Source: Larix kaempferi (taxonomy: Eukaryota; Streptophyta; Pinopsida; Pinales; Pinaceae). From it: 64,000 bases of DNA. Both the position numbers and the translations under genes were made by a program. This document shows positions 17,901 through 29,180 of this stretch, piece after piece; the stretch's first letter is position 1; the number at the start of each line of letters is the position of its first letter. The notes beneath the pieces were generated by a model. The model had not been told where the DNA came from. It saw nothing but the letters and a program-made list of their open reading frames with translations, and ran no database searches. Location: the NCBI GenBank assembly GCA_027924585.1, contig BSBM01000191.1, positions 2,976,001 through 3,040,000 of the forward strand. Reading direction: 5' to 3'.

Positions 17901-19797
17901 ATGAGGTTTGGAGGGAACTGTAGGGCCGAAATGCATCATCGTTTCTTTCTCTCCATGTTCTAATAAGTTATCAAGCACTTGCGGGTAAAAGGACCTTCCT
18001 GTGGGGGAATGTTTTTGTTGATGACCGTTGAAGCTGTAAAGAATGAATGTTTTTTTATAAAAGAGAGACATGCATACCTATGCTCGTGAAAAATCTGGCA
18101 AGATAGAATAAAATAAGAGTACACGTAGGGGTCAGTTCTTTATACTACCGCTACAAGGATGAAGGCATCTTCAATCCTTGTATGAGTAAATGAATCATGG
18201 AAATGATGTTATTGGTGCCAATAAAGCAGAACTGCTGATGACCACGAACATCCCACTAGGGTGGGCGAACTGAATAATGGTGAAGTTGTTGGATGAAGAA
18301 CTCCACTATATCAGATGTGTTGGTGTCATGAATCATAAATGTGAACACTACTACCATCAGAACGTAAGACTCCCCCTGATGTGATAGATGTGTTGGCATC
18401 GATCATAGGGGAGACTACTAAGATAGGAAGCATTAATGACTCTCCCTACTTAGTTTGAGGTGATCCCTTGTATTAATGAGAAGGGATCCCGAGGTACAAC
18501 TGTAACTACTACAACTCTCAGAATGGAGTGATCTAACATTGATAAGAACGAAATCAATCGATAAGACAAGGGCCTTATATCAAGAACCGAGATCATTTTG
18601 TAACCAATTGGGACACTGATAGACTTGACACAAGACTGGTTGATAAGTGTGGGGCTCATGAATTACCTTGATCAATGTACATGGGGTGAGTGGCCGAGAC
18701 AAAATTCTTCAAATGTTGATACAGGGTGTAACAGAGGGAAACAAATTGTAGATGAAGGCCTTTATCATGGAAACAATATTGATGGGGTAAGGTAAATGAA
18801 AAACAGACAATGTTGGGGTTAGGTATACTTAGTACATTGATCAACGAAAACCATGCGGTGCTGCCAAAATAATAATGTAATGGGGTTCCCACAGTTTTGG
18901 GTGAACTGGGGAACAATTTATACATAAAGAATTATGGATGTGGTTCCCACGGTTTTGAGTGGGTTGGGGAACCAAATAATTATATGGGTGGGATTCCCAT
19001 GGTTTTGAGTGAGTTGGGGAATTATTTTGATGAAGAAGTGGCAATTTTGTGCAGATGAGAAGATGGGTTCCCTGTGAATAAATTCCATGCAAAATGTTCA
19101 TGTGGGAATAACTAAATGGGATTAGTGTCTTCAATGGGAGGGCCCCCTTTGTGGTATTCTCGGGGGTTGATGATAGAAATAGGAACACATATGGTATATT
19201 TATCATGGAGGGGATGAGAGGTTACATGTGAATCGTCATCGTAACATGTGTCAGGGAATCTGAAGGCTGGGATGAGCAGAATGCAAGCTGATGATATGTG
19301 GTTTCAGCTTGACAGAATCGGTGAGTTATCAAATTTCTTGGACTTGGGACGGTTTGCCATCATGGGTGCCAGAGTATGAATGGGTTTTAATGGTGTAAAC
19401 ACCCATGGGAGAACATTCTCTTCTTGGTAACGGCGTTAACAGTGTGCCATTACTAATAATTAATACTCTATGGTTATTAGTAGGATTACTAGGCGAATGC
19501 AATGTAAACCAGGCTATTTTTTAAGGATTCTAATATTATACTTAAGTGTAGTATTCTAGGAGATTATTTTGGATTGAAAAAAAGTATATATAGATAGTTA
19601 GGCGAATGCTAAATATGAAACCTACAATTTACTACTGAAAGATGTAAATATAGGCGATATTATAGACTAAAAATGACCAAATAGCGAATTTATTTTTTGA
19701 AAAAAATCCCCAAAAATAGCCAATTGGTTAAATTTCACCCCTAAAAATTACCCTGATGTAAACATAGGGAATATGTTTCCTATATGCTAGGTTGAGA
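17901..19797 (-). other. Gypsy 3' region between RNase H and polypurine tract
   Basis: No domain was recognised over about 1.9 kb. Three diverged copies of a 50-60 bp unit containing GGTTCCCACGGTTTTGAGTG lie at 18,878-19,024. The many open frames have no family features. Confidence 0.5.
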
Positions 19798-20290
19798 TTA
19801 TATACCTATGACTGAGGTCCATGCACTATTGTTGTATGATGGGAGGGTGTTCCTTAATGATAATCCTACACACATGACACACATAACCAAGTGTAATACT
19901 GATGATGACAAGAGTATTTCCAATGCAAAAAAATTAACAAGAAATGTGATGGTTTCAAACTGTCGAACGAGGAGGCACACATGCAAAAAATTGGGAAAGA
20001 GGAGGGGATTGAGTACATAAAAAAATTTGTTTATCTATGACAATGAGTTGGGAATCTAAGTGGACATAAGGGTGTTGTATCCCGATGTGGACGACATCGT
20101 TCAACAACCCAATGACCATGTCATACTCTGCTTTATTATTAGTGACTGACCCAAGGCATGTTCCACCTGTGTGGTATAGAGAATGAGTTGGGGTGTAAAT
20201 GGACCAAGCAATGAATGCTAGATTCTTTGACCAATGGCTCAAGCCATCGACAAAGTCGATGAAGCAATCTGTAGTAGTGATCATCTACAT
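19798..20290 (-). pseudogene. Gypsy RNase H domain relic (RVT_3-like)
   Basis: The minus strand reads AWSIYTPTHSLYHTGGTCLG then TNNKAEYDMVIGLLND and VHLDSQLIV, matching the GG-TNN-AEY-A-I-LL and LDSQLVV motifs of the second, archaeal-like RNase H found in some plant gypsy elements. After 19,955 the frame breaks (VRQFETITFL continues in another phase). Upstream (20,290-21,020) the expected RT or first RNase H could not be read. Confidence 0.75.
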
Positions 20291-21021
20291 AGCAAAGAAT
20301 GTTTGGTCACATTTTGTATGTAAGGTCAATCATGAGATCAAAAACTTGTTGAAAATGAGATGTTGCATTGCTTGTAATGAAAATGAAAACGTAGGTGGTG
20401 AATCATGGCATCACCTCTTTTAATTAGATCCGATTGGTGTTGGAAATCGGTGCAAATTATCTAGGTGATAGAACATTTGTGCGTTCGTGTGACATTCCAA
20501 GTCTCTCGACTTATGGAGAGAGTTTCATTGAATGCAACCTATTAGTGGGGTCGCATAAACTATCTCTTCTAGGGACACCCAACACATGCCATAGGTCTCT
20601 TGGGGTCTAAGGAGTATGTATTGGGTTATAGTTGTCTACCAATATAGAGGCAGGCATCGGTGGTGGGCGGTGGGCATATTCCTTTGAGGATGACGACGAT
20701 GTATTCTCATTGGTAGACAAAATTGATAACGATGACATATTGATGATATCAATGTGATTGATGATATTTGGCGGTGGGGGAAGTACTTCCTCTTGAGGAA
20801 ACGCTGATGGGTTTTATGTATTGGTAGGATTATCTTCTAGCCACATTCGTTCTAAGCAGATCACTTGCTCTATGCGTAGGATGGTGCACTGAAATGAGTA
20901 ATGGGTCAACAATCTGCATGATAGACATGGTCGAGTGGCACACACACAGTTGAGTGTATGGGCTATGCTTAGTGGTATAAAAGTATGGTTAGGTGGGACC
21001 ATGTTGAAAGTGTGACAGGAT
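20291..21021. other. Degenerate gypsy interior, no readable domain
   Basis: This should hold pol of the minus-strand gypsy, but no RT, RNase H or integrase motif could be read in any frame. Confidence 0.4.
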
Positions 21022-21876
21022 TTTTTTTTACCTTCTAATTTATCAAAGTATAAGTAAGAAGCCTATGCATTAAATGTCAACCCGAGGTTCATTGGAAACT
21101 TGTGAGGTATCGTGCACTGCATGTGCAGGCCACAATTTTCTCTTACACTGGTTTATATATTGTGAAGTTGTAGTTCAATAACCTTACTTACAAACAATGG
21201 TATGAACAGTTACACCGTCTTGGTAAGGAACTAGCCAGCTAAACAACTATTGAAACTAAATTGCAAGCAAAGTAAATCACACGATAGGAAAGTAAATTCA
21301 CACCATGCTAGAAAGTAAATGCTAAAACTAAATTTACACTTTGCTTGAAAGTAAATTCTAAAATTATGTTCACACTGTGCGGAAAAGTAAATTCTAAAAT
21401 TACATTCACACTGTGTGGAAAAGTAAATTCTAAAATTACGTTCACATTGTGCGGAAAAATAAATTCTAAAACTAAATCACACTTGATAGAATGTAAGTTG
21501 CAGAAAAAAAATCTAAAATCTATCAATGCCAAATACAAGTTATTGTTTATGATCCAAGGTAGTAAATAACATTATTACATTAAGCATATTCATTGCATTC
21601 ATGAATTGTAAAATAACTTCTCAATCACTAATCTGCAGATTAAAAATTACATTTAAAAAATAAACTACATAATGAGAAATGCAAAATTATCTAATTAAAA
21701 CAAAGCAACAAATTAAAACTACATGATCATAAAATAAATAAAATCACATTACAAAAAATCAAAAGAATAATATCTCTACTGAATCAAGATGAAATTGTAC
21801 TCTATTCTATCATTATTTGGACTATTGCTCTAAGATTCTTCCTTTTGGAATGGTGAAGGATTTCTTATTTATACAT
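21022..21876 (-). repeat. LTR fragment of family R, minus strand
   Basis: It aligns in the same orientation with 35,519-36,305 (shared AACCCGAGGTTC, GTGCAGGCCACAATTT, and three to four 38-bp AAAGTAAATTCTAAAA-type subrepeats at 21,300-21,465). The minus-strand TATA (TATAAATAAG) is near 21,868. It is cut at the LTR 3' end (21,022), with no primer site following, and on the right at 21,876. Confidence 0.8.
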
Positions 21877-22368
21877 TCTCAAGACAACATCCTCATCTCA
21901 ACAAACTTGGAAGTGATATCTCCGTTGTTGGTGCCTTTCAATTTTTCCTTAGAATGTGGAGATTGTGGACATACTCTTCATAACATGGATATCTCCATGG
22001 CAGTGTTTTCCTGTAGAATCTCATTCATAACAACAACACATGAATTCTTGTTGAAGCCTTTTTCAATGATTTGACAGAGTAATGTAGATTTGCTAATACA
22101 TTAGAATGCACATGCCACTTTCCCATTTCCACAGCACTACTTTCCTTCTATGTTCTTAAAGATGAGTAGAGCTGCTCTTTTTCCTTATTTGCTAACGTTT
22201 GTACCATTTGAGTTGTTAAAGGTAGTTTTCAATAATATTTTGGGAGCAGAACTTAATTCAAGCACATGAAGATGAATGGAAATTTAGAACAAAATTTGAA
22301 AGGCACCAACAACATAAATATCACTTCCAAGTCTGTTGAGATGAGGATGTTGTCTTGAGAATGGGCCT
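21877..22368. repeat. 69-bp inverted repeat around a 350-bp loop
   Basis: 21,877-21,945 is the near-perfect reverse complement of about 22,300-22,368 (TCTCAAGACAACATCCTCAT against ATGAGGATGTTGTCTTGAGA). The related copy at 32,028-32,470 has only the right-hand arm, so the left arm was added, probably by template switching. Confidence 0.85.
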
Positions 22369-23340
22369 CAAATTTACTCCATTGTTTTGAAATCCTAAAT
22401 TCTTTTCAGACAACATATTTGAACAAACCTTCACTCAAGATAGTGCCCAATGAATTGTTGGAGTTGAATTTTTCTCTATGCTAATAGAAATACATAAGTG
22501 TACATGAAATTTCACCAATTTGGGGGACCTCACAATGGTCATATGGTTTTTGTTCTTTGCAAATCACTTTCATCTATTCTTGCATATCATGTATTTCATT
22601 CACATTTTTATGAAAAAAATTGTAGAAATTGAACTGGCAATATCTCCCAAACAATGAACTGGGTTTTCATGAAACTTGGAGGAAATAAACACTATGGTAA
22701 TAAGAACAAATCTAGCAAGTTTCAACTCAATCCAACGCACAACTTCGAGAAATAAATCATAGTCATCTACATCCGTTTTCTCATTTTCTTGAAAAACGTG
22801 ATGTGGATTTCTCCAATTTTTGGTCGAAAGAAGCATAATTTCATTCTTAACACCCCCACAAAGTTTTCCCAAAACTCAGTTTGTATTTTTGGATAAATCA
22901 CATTTTTTTGAAATCTACAAATCGCTAGTCCATTGGCTGCATAACCTAGTTTTCTTGCATTTTTTCCTTGAAAATGTTATTTTTGAAGTTATGTTGGCAT
23001 GGAAAGTTCTTCAGGATGATATTTTACACTTCATGATGATCAAATACAATGGTTTTGGCTTATCGACAGTGAATTTGAGGGTATGCATTGAAAAAGGGAA
23101 CATCATTCATTCAACTTGATTGACATAGGGTTGCATGAGGACATCCAATATTTTCAGTTTGGGGGAGATGACGGGCCTTGGATTGGGCATCTTTCTATCA
23201 TCACTTTACCTTATTTTAAAAACCCTTTTTCTTATCCATACTCATGTATTAATCCCTTCTAATGCTCATATGCAGATTTTAGGCTCAAGGTGTTTTTCCA
23301 TTACACGTCTTAGTATTTCATTTGATTTTTGACTAACATT
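21946..23340 (+). other. Family R internal region, 3' end
   Basis: Collinear with 32,040-33,345 at high similarity and followed by a polypurine tract and LTR start. No frame encodes a recognisable protein, so family R is non-autonomous, LARD-like. Confidence 0.75.
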
Positions 23341-23350
23341 AAGGGGGATT
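23341..23350 (+). other. Polypurine tract of family R
   Basis: AAGGGGGATT, then AG and the LTR start TGTACTACATATTTGC. The corresponding minus-strand site at 37,108-37,119 is a weaker TAAGGGAATTAA. Confidence 0.75.
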
Positions 23351-23352
23351 AG

Positions 23353-24136
23353 TGTACTACATATTTGCTTTGGATATTGAATCAATTGATAGAAATCAAC
23401 TACAAAATATTGAGTGAGTTCTGTAGCAGCTACAGATCCTCTACAAGTATATTATGAAGGCTATGAAACCTTTGTAGGAATTTGCAGAAACTCTACAGGT
23501 AGTTGTGGAACCTTTGTATGCAGCTATGGAAACTCTATAGGAAGCTACATAACCTTTACAAGTAGTTACAGAACATTCTGCAGGCTATAAAACCTACGAG
23601 CCACAGAACCTATGAGTTGTAGATCCTCTATAGAACCTACGGGCTACGAAACCTCCTACAGAACTTACGAGCTACAGAACCTCGTACAGAACCTGTGAGC
23701 TGCGGAACCTTCTACAGCTATAGGACCTACGAGCTGTAGAACCTATGAGTTGCAAATCCTCTACAAAACATGTGGGCTACGTAACCTCTTATATAAATTG
23801 TGAGCTGCAGAACCTCCTACATAACATGCGAGCCAAGGAAACCTATATAGAACCTATAGAAGCAACAAAAAGTCAATAATTCAATTTTACCTTCAACCAC
23901 CAACTTTGGAGAAAGATAGTCATTAGGAGTAATGTATTATTTCTATTATTCTTATATGTCTCAAATAATGATATTAAATTATTTGAAAATTAAAGGTGAC
24001 AAATGGAGGTGGATATGAATGTATATTTGGCTTATCCACAAATATTTGAAGATCTCTATCAAATATATGATGGATCTAAGAATTCAAAAGTTGTTAGGAG
24101 ACATTTGAGATGATTTTTTACTATTTTATTATAGAC
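23353..24136 (+). repeat. Family R LTR, 5' part (resumes at 27,710-27,827)
   Basis: It aligns inverted with 37,107-36,460. It contains many diverged copies of CTACAGAACCT(A/C)-type words, a simple internal repetition of about 25-30 bp. It is interrupted at 24,136 by the gag-only element. The LTR end (GTGCACGATACCTCACAAGTT onward) resumes at 27,710. About 0.7 kb, including the TATA region present in the copy at 35,501-37,107, is absent. Confidence 0.78.
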
Positions 24137-24336
24137 TGTTAGTAATTATTCATATCCTTATTTAGTAAAAACCTGATGTTTTCAGATGTAAATTTTTGCC
24201 TTTTGATTTTTACCTTCATCCTTCTTCATCCCTCATCATCCAAAACAATTATTTGATAAATGAAATATCAATCCTTAAACTTGAGGTGCCTAAAATATGT
24301 AGCCCAACAGTCTAGTTGCAGACTTTAGGACTAACA
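24137..24336 (+). repeat. Left 200-bp LTR of the gag-only element
   Basis: It aligns base for base in length with 27,510-27,709, with a modest number of substitutions. It includes CAACAGTCTAGTTGCAGACT near its end. Confidence 0.82.
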
Positions 24337-24530
24337 TCTTTTCGCGCTGTTGCCGGGGACGGAAGAGAAGATATCTTCCCTGGGAGAACGACAACGAGGA
24401 CTTCCAACTTTGGATGGTGAACTGAAGCTAGACACTTTAGATTGCTCATTTTTCACTAGGAGACTCCACTATTCATAGATCCATAGGCAACTCCACTGGT
24501 TGAAGATCCAGAATGACATAAAATGATCGA

Positions 24531-25130
24531 ATGAAGGCCATTGTGGCTGCAAGGTTTGCTCCTTTGAATTTTGCTGATATTAACGGTTTTGCTAATGATG
24601 TTACTATTATGGATATTTGGGGAGATTTCCTTCCACGGTTCAGAGAAAGTAAAGAGGATAATCCTTCGCATCACCTCATCAGATTTAATCAATGTATGGC
24701 TCAGTTAAATATACATCATGAAGTGCTCATGAATATGTTTATGTATTCATTAGAAGGGGATGCTCGTGAATGGTACCGATCCTTCCCTCCTTCTAGCATA
24801 TATTCTTTAAAAGAATTTCATATAACGTTCCATCATCAATGTGAAAGGTATTTTTCTTGGGAACTTATGCTTGAGCATTGTTGTGAGGAGTTTCATTCAG
24901 ATATTCAACATGTTTTTTCTTCTAGTAGTGAGGATGGAAATGAATATATTCATAAAGATATTGATGAGAATGAAATCTTTTCTTTTGCTACTTCCGAAGA
25001 ATATTTTCAAGTTATAGTTGATGGTAATATCGATGATTGTGTAACTGAGAATGCTCTAGATCTTGCTCTTTATGTACCTGCTACTTCAAACTCGGATGGA
25101 GAGAAGGATAAGGATGAGAGAAGAAGATGA
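24531..25130 (+). CDS. Gypsy-type gag, N-terminal part (gag-only element)
   Basis: Starts at ATG 24,531. Residues 30-110 carry the retrotransposon gag signature: FLPRFRESKEDNPSHHLIRF, a MFMYSLEGDAREWYRSFPPS block and SLKEFHITFHHQCERYF. A Glu/Asp-rich tail follows. The frame stops at TGA 25,128-25,130 in a GAGAGAAGAAGATG purine run, exactly where another frame picks up compatible acidic sequence. No knuckle is seen. Gag could in principle be supplied in trans to related non-autonomous elements. Whether it is expressed cannot be judged. Confidence 0.75.
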   Translation: MKAIVAARFAPLNFADINGFANDVTIMDIWGDFLPRFRESKEDNPSHHLIRFNQCMAQLNIHHEVLMNMFMYSLEGDAREWYRSFPPSSIYSLKEFHITFHHQCERYFSWELMLEHCCEEFHSDIQHVFSSSSEDGNEYIHKDIDENEIFSFATSEEYFQVIVDGNIDDCVTENALDLALYVPATSNSDGEKDKDERRR

Positions 25131-25773
25131 TTTATTGTCAGCTGTATCTTTTCCTAATTCTGTTTTACAACAGGAGTTTTTTCAAAATCCTGATATTGAA
25201 GTTGATAATCATGATACTTTAAATACATTTGGTACCAATTCGAATGTTTTTAATAGTGAAGATTATGATACAGGAGCCATTTCAAATCTCTTCGAAGGTC
25301 ATATTGTTGATAATAATATGCAAAAATATTCATCCTTGCCATTAGGGTTTTATCATGCTGTTCCAATTTATGATGAATATAGTGATGATGATCTTGACAT
25401 TCTAGAGCACGATGTCTTTATGGTGACAGCATATGACCAGCAGATTCGTGAAGGCATCCAGTTCATCATCTATGAACAACCAGATTTGGTGTATGACAGT
25501 TATGCATCTAATGGAAGCACGGAAGAGGAGAATCAGTTTGTTGATTATCATGATGACATTATTGATGTTGTTGTTCAAAGAACTTGTGAGCAAATTCAGA
25601 ATAACCCTGATGCCTTTGATTTCCAATGCCCGAAAAATATTCATGCTCTCTTTCCAGCAGAACAAATGAAATATCATTTGATAAGTGAAGCAGAGGAACA
25701 ATGTGACCTTTCGTATCAACTGGAGATGCAGCACAACTGGCAGGACCCGGTGGCCATCTACATGGAGTTATAG
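25131..25773 (+). pseudogene. Gag C-terminal acidic region in a shifted frame
   Basis: A frame open from about 25,063 continues the gag with about 210 further residues. It is Asp/Glu/Asn-rich with a short YDEYSDDDLDILEHD motif, like acidic gag tails in plant gypsy elements. A one-base change in the purine run at 25,110-25,130 would explain the split; programmed slippage is an alternative. Stop TAG at 25,771-25,773. Confidence 0.6.
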
Positions 25774-27509
25774 TTTTTCAGAAAATTTCATCCTTGCAGA
25801 GTTTGGAATCAAAGAGGATTGTGATTGTAAGTATGCTTTGCAAATCAAATTTATGCTACAAATGTTAAATTCTTATTTGATTTCTATCTGCATGCAAGAT
25901 CTTACAGTTGGCTGGATGCTACCATGGCTTCATTGGAAGCATGATTACACATGATTAGCTTGTTTCTACCGGTTATAAGTAGGAGTAGGCGGAATAATAA
26001 GCTCGCCATACAAGCATGTAGATTCTTTTCAGTGTGTTGGTCTGCAATAGTATGTTGTCATTTCAGTGGTGTGTGTTTAGATTTTGAATAAATTAGTCGC
26101 AAAGATTTGGTAGAGATATGAATGAATCCACTAGCCCAATGGACTAGGTACAAAAAAAAAAAAAAATTGTGGTTGTTTGCAGAGCAGAAAGTATGCAAGG
26201 TCGGGTTGCACAGAAGGACGGAATGGGAAGGCACATGGTCTGCTTATTCTTGGCAGCTCGTAGGGAGCATGCCATCCCCAGATGGAGCCAGATGTTAGTC
26301 TTAGATCTGTCAACTTCCTTTTTTCTTATATCCCGTTATAACTACCTTACATTCCTTTTACATCATTTTATTTTACTCTGTTTTCGATTGCTTGAATTTA
26401 TTTTTGAATTCATTTCTGCATTTTAAGTCATGTAAGTGTTAGCTTGGCTCCCAATTTTTAAAGCTTTTTAGTGTTCCTTATGTTCAAAATGTATTATGAA
26501 TTAATTTTTTAAGCTTGATTAGACATTGTCTGCTTTAAGACATTATGGCAGCGCGTCACATCATTTTTGTACATATGCGCACTGCCAGATTGTCAAATTA
26601 TGGTTTGTGCAGATTTAAAGGCATGTTTCAGTCATTGTTATTGGATGCATGTTACGAGGATATGAGGGTGAATTTCAGAAAACAAAAAGAGGTTTTTGTC
26701 CAGCACGGACTCAATCACAAAAACCTCCCTCATTTTTGCAACAGGTTTCATGTTTTGGAATATTTGAATGAATCTTTACGGCCTATTTTTCAGGTTAAAT
26801 ATTTAATGATTTATTGTTTTAGTCATCATCGTTGAGAGCGAATTCCGAGGAGCCGGAGAGGAATATCACAAAAATAAAACATGGGTTTTGTCGGAAACGG
26901 ACCAATTTACAAAAACCTCTCTCATGTTTTACACAACTATTACGGTTTGAGATATTTAGGTGGCGCTTTGAAGTCTATTTTTAGAATTTTGCCTCCTGAA
27001 AAGCGGGAAATCAGTTAAAATGTGTCATTTCCTTTGTAACTATTTCTATTTTGGGAAAATGGATAAGGTTTGAAATTGTTAGCTGGAAAATGAACTAAGA
27101 GTGCTATATATTCATAGGATAAATACACAAGAGGCAAGGGTTTAAATTTTGGATGAGGGTCATGAGAATGTTTCAATGCTTATGGCAGACATATATATAT
27201 TTTTCTAATATAAGGATCTAGTTTATGTAGAGATACATGTGGTTTAATTTTGGGAATTAGGTTTTAGCCTTCATGTTCTTTAATATTCTATGGTTCTATT
27301 TGAACTGTTGCATATACTTTTTGTCTATATGGATGTTTTCTATGTGGATTCTTGTACATGCAAATGAGTATTTTTGTAGTGATGTTTGAAAAGTGTTTTT
27401 AAACATCAGAATTATCATGATGCAAAGTTTATAAACTCTTTGTTTCTTTTGTATAATTTATGGTATTAAAGCCTAATTCCCTCTTTTTATCAGTTATTTC
27501 TTTTCATAC
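25774..27509 (+). other. Non-coding 3' interior of the gag-only element
   Basis: No protein family was recognised. There is a run of about 15 A at 26,152-26,166. Two diverged copies of a 180-200 bp block (about 26,640-26,800 and 26,850-27,000) share ACAAAAACCTC(C/T)CTCAT words. Confidence 0.5.
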
Positions 27510-27709
27510 TGTTAGTCATTATTCATATCCTTATTTAGTAAAAACCTGATGTTTTTAGATTTACATTTTTGCCTTTTGATTTTTACCTTCATCCTTCTTC
27601 ATACCTCATCATCCAAAATCATTATTTGACAAATGAAAAATCAATCCTTAAACATGAGGTGCATAAACTCTATAGCCCAACAGTCTAGTTGCAGACTTTA
27701 GGACTAATA
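27510..27709 (+). repeat. Right 200-bp LTR of the gag-only element
   Basis: Same length and content as 24,137-24,336. The terminal base pair is changed (TA for CA). Confidence 0.8.
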
Positions 27710-27830
27710 GCCCGCCCGCACAGTGCACGATACCTCACAAGTTTCCAACGAACCCCGAGTTGACAATTAATGTACAAACTTCTTACTTATCCTCTGAGAA
27801 ATTAGAAGGTAAATAAAAATCCCTCCATTT

Positions 27831-27849
27831 TGGCGTTGTTACCGAGGAG
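27831..27849 (+). other. Gypsy-type primer site of family R
   Basis: TGGCGTTGTTACCGAGGAG, three bases after the LTR end at 27,827, is a decayed form of the common TGGCGCCGTTGCCGGGGA plant gypsy primer site. The equivalent minus-strand site is 35,476-35,494. Confidence 0.75.
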
Positions 27850-28439
27850 TTACCAAAGGTGCAATTGAATATTGCGTTGATTCTAGAAATCATCCATAGG
27901 TTAAAATATATAAGTTTGCTCAGTAGTTTTAAGATGTTTTTGTTTATGATATACTTTCATTCATTTCATCAAATTAGTTTTATGATGTCTTTTATTTTCA
28001 TGAATAAAAAGAAAGACCCAAAGATGGAAATTCTATGGTGTAGTAATAGCCACCCATATTACTAATTTGTCTTTTGCAAGAAGCTTGGCAAGAGGAATAA
28101 GGCTTAGTGAATGAAGATTTTATTGAAGGATTCAAGGGGAAGCCATTGAAGAAGGAGTACACAAGACTCAAAAATTTCAAAAGGGGTATGTAATATGTCA
28201 TTAGATTAATAAAAATACATCTATAGCATTGAAATACAATTTTTTAAGTTGGCCTAAATCATTTATTCACATATTGCAAAATTTTCAGTATTTTGGGGGA
28301 TCAGTAGCTTAGCTACGAATCCTTAAGAAACATATGTGTAGGTCAACTTAGAATTCGTATTGTTGAATTTTTCATTATTGGGATGTATTAAATTGAAATT
28401 ATACCCCTAAAAACATTAACTCCCATTTAGATCATCATT

Positions 28440-29180
28440 TTAGTGAGAAATTGGCTATTGGAGTATTTTGGCTTGTTGGACTTACCAAAAACACAGTTGG
28501 GACAATCATGTTTTGAGAGAACATATGGGAACATTTTTAAAATCTATTTCTATCCAAAGTATCCCTTGAAATTTAATTTCTATTCCAATTTGAATTTTTT
28601 AATTTGGGTATCAAACGAAAAATATATGGTCAAAATATTGACTGGGTGCAGAGTAGGCAGCTCAAGAACAAGGTTGGGACAATCACTTTTTGGGTTCCTA
28701 AATGGATGAATTTATAAAACCTATTTCTAATGAATATTTTAATATGAATATAGTTTGCAACACAATTTGAATCACTCAATTCTGATATCATACAAGAAAT
28801 TTATGCTCAAAATATTGATTGCCTATCCTACATCAGCACCCTTGGGACTCTATTTCACATGATGTTCATTGGAATATTTGACCCATCAATTCTTCTTTAA
28901 TTCAATACCTATTTTTATTGGAGGTACCTACATGAAACTATTTTTACCTCCAATTGGAATCCAATAAATCTGTCGTCAAATGAAAAAGTTGTGCCCAAAT
29001 TAATGATTGTTGGTCTAGGCTAGAAATTACAAACAACTCTGTCATACAGGATGATATTTAGCAGAATTGACATACCATATTAATTCTCAAAACCTATTTC
29101 TACTAAATGTAACCCTATAAATATACTTTTGTTTGGATTTGAAATCACTCAAATCGGACAAGAAACGAGCAAGATATCAA
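28440..29180 (+). repeat. Diverged about 180-bp paragraphs in the family R interior
   Basis: Four blocks each repeat an idea such as a CAAACGAAAAATAT...GGTCAAAATATTGA stretch followed by a GGGACAATCA or similar stretch and an AACCTATTTCTA ending (about 28,500, 28,680, 28,870 and 29,090). Identity is low but the order is conserved. Confidence 0.5.

Larger units (their letters stand above)
24137..27709 (+). mobile_element. Gag-only LTR retrotransposon (TR-GAG-like), 3,573 bp
   Basis: Two 200-bp direct terminal repeats (24,137-24,336; 27,510-27,709) start TGTTAGT. The first ends ACA and the second ATA. A degenerate gypsy-type primer site (GCGCTGTTGCCGGGGAC, within 24,341-24,360) follows the first. 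The interior has one gag coding region (24,531-25,773) and no protease, RT or integrase. Both boundaries are supported by loss and resumption of family R LTR sequence. No target duplication is visible (TAGAC against GCCCG) and no good polypurine tract is seen, consistent with a rearranged or aged insertion. Confidence 0.75.

Noticed and set aside
18656-19206. Overlapping minus-strand open frames as a gene
   Set aside because: They follow small repeats in the gypsy 3' region and show no domain.
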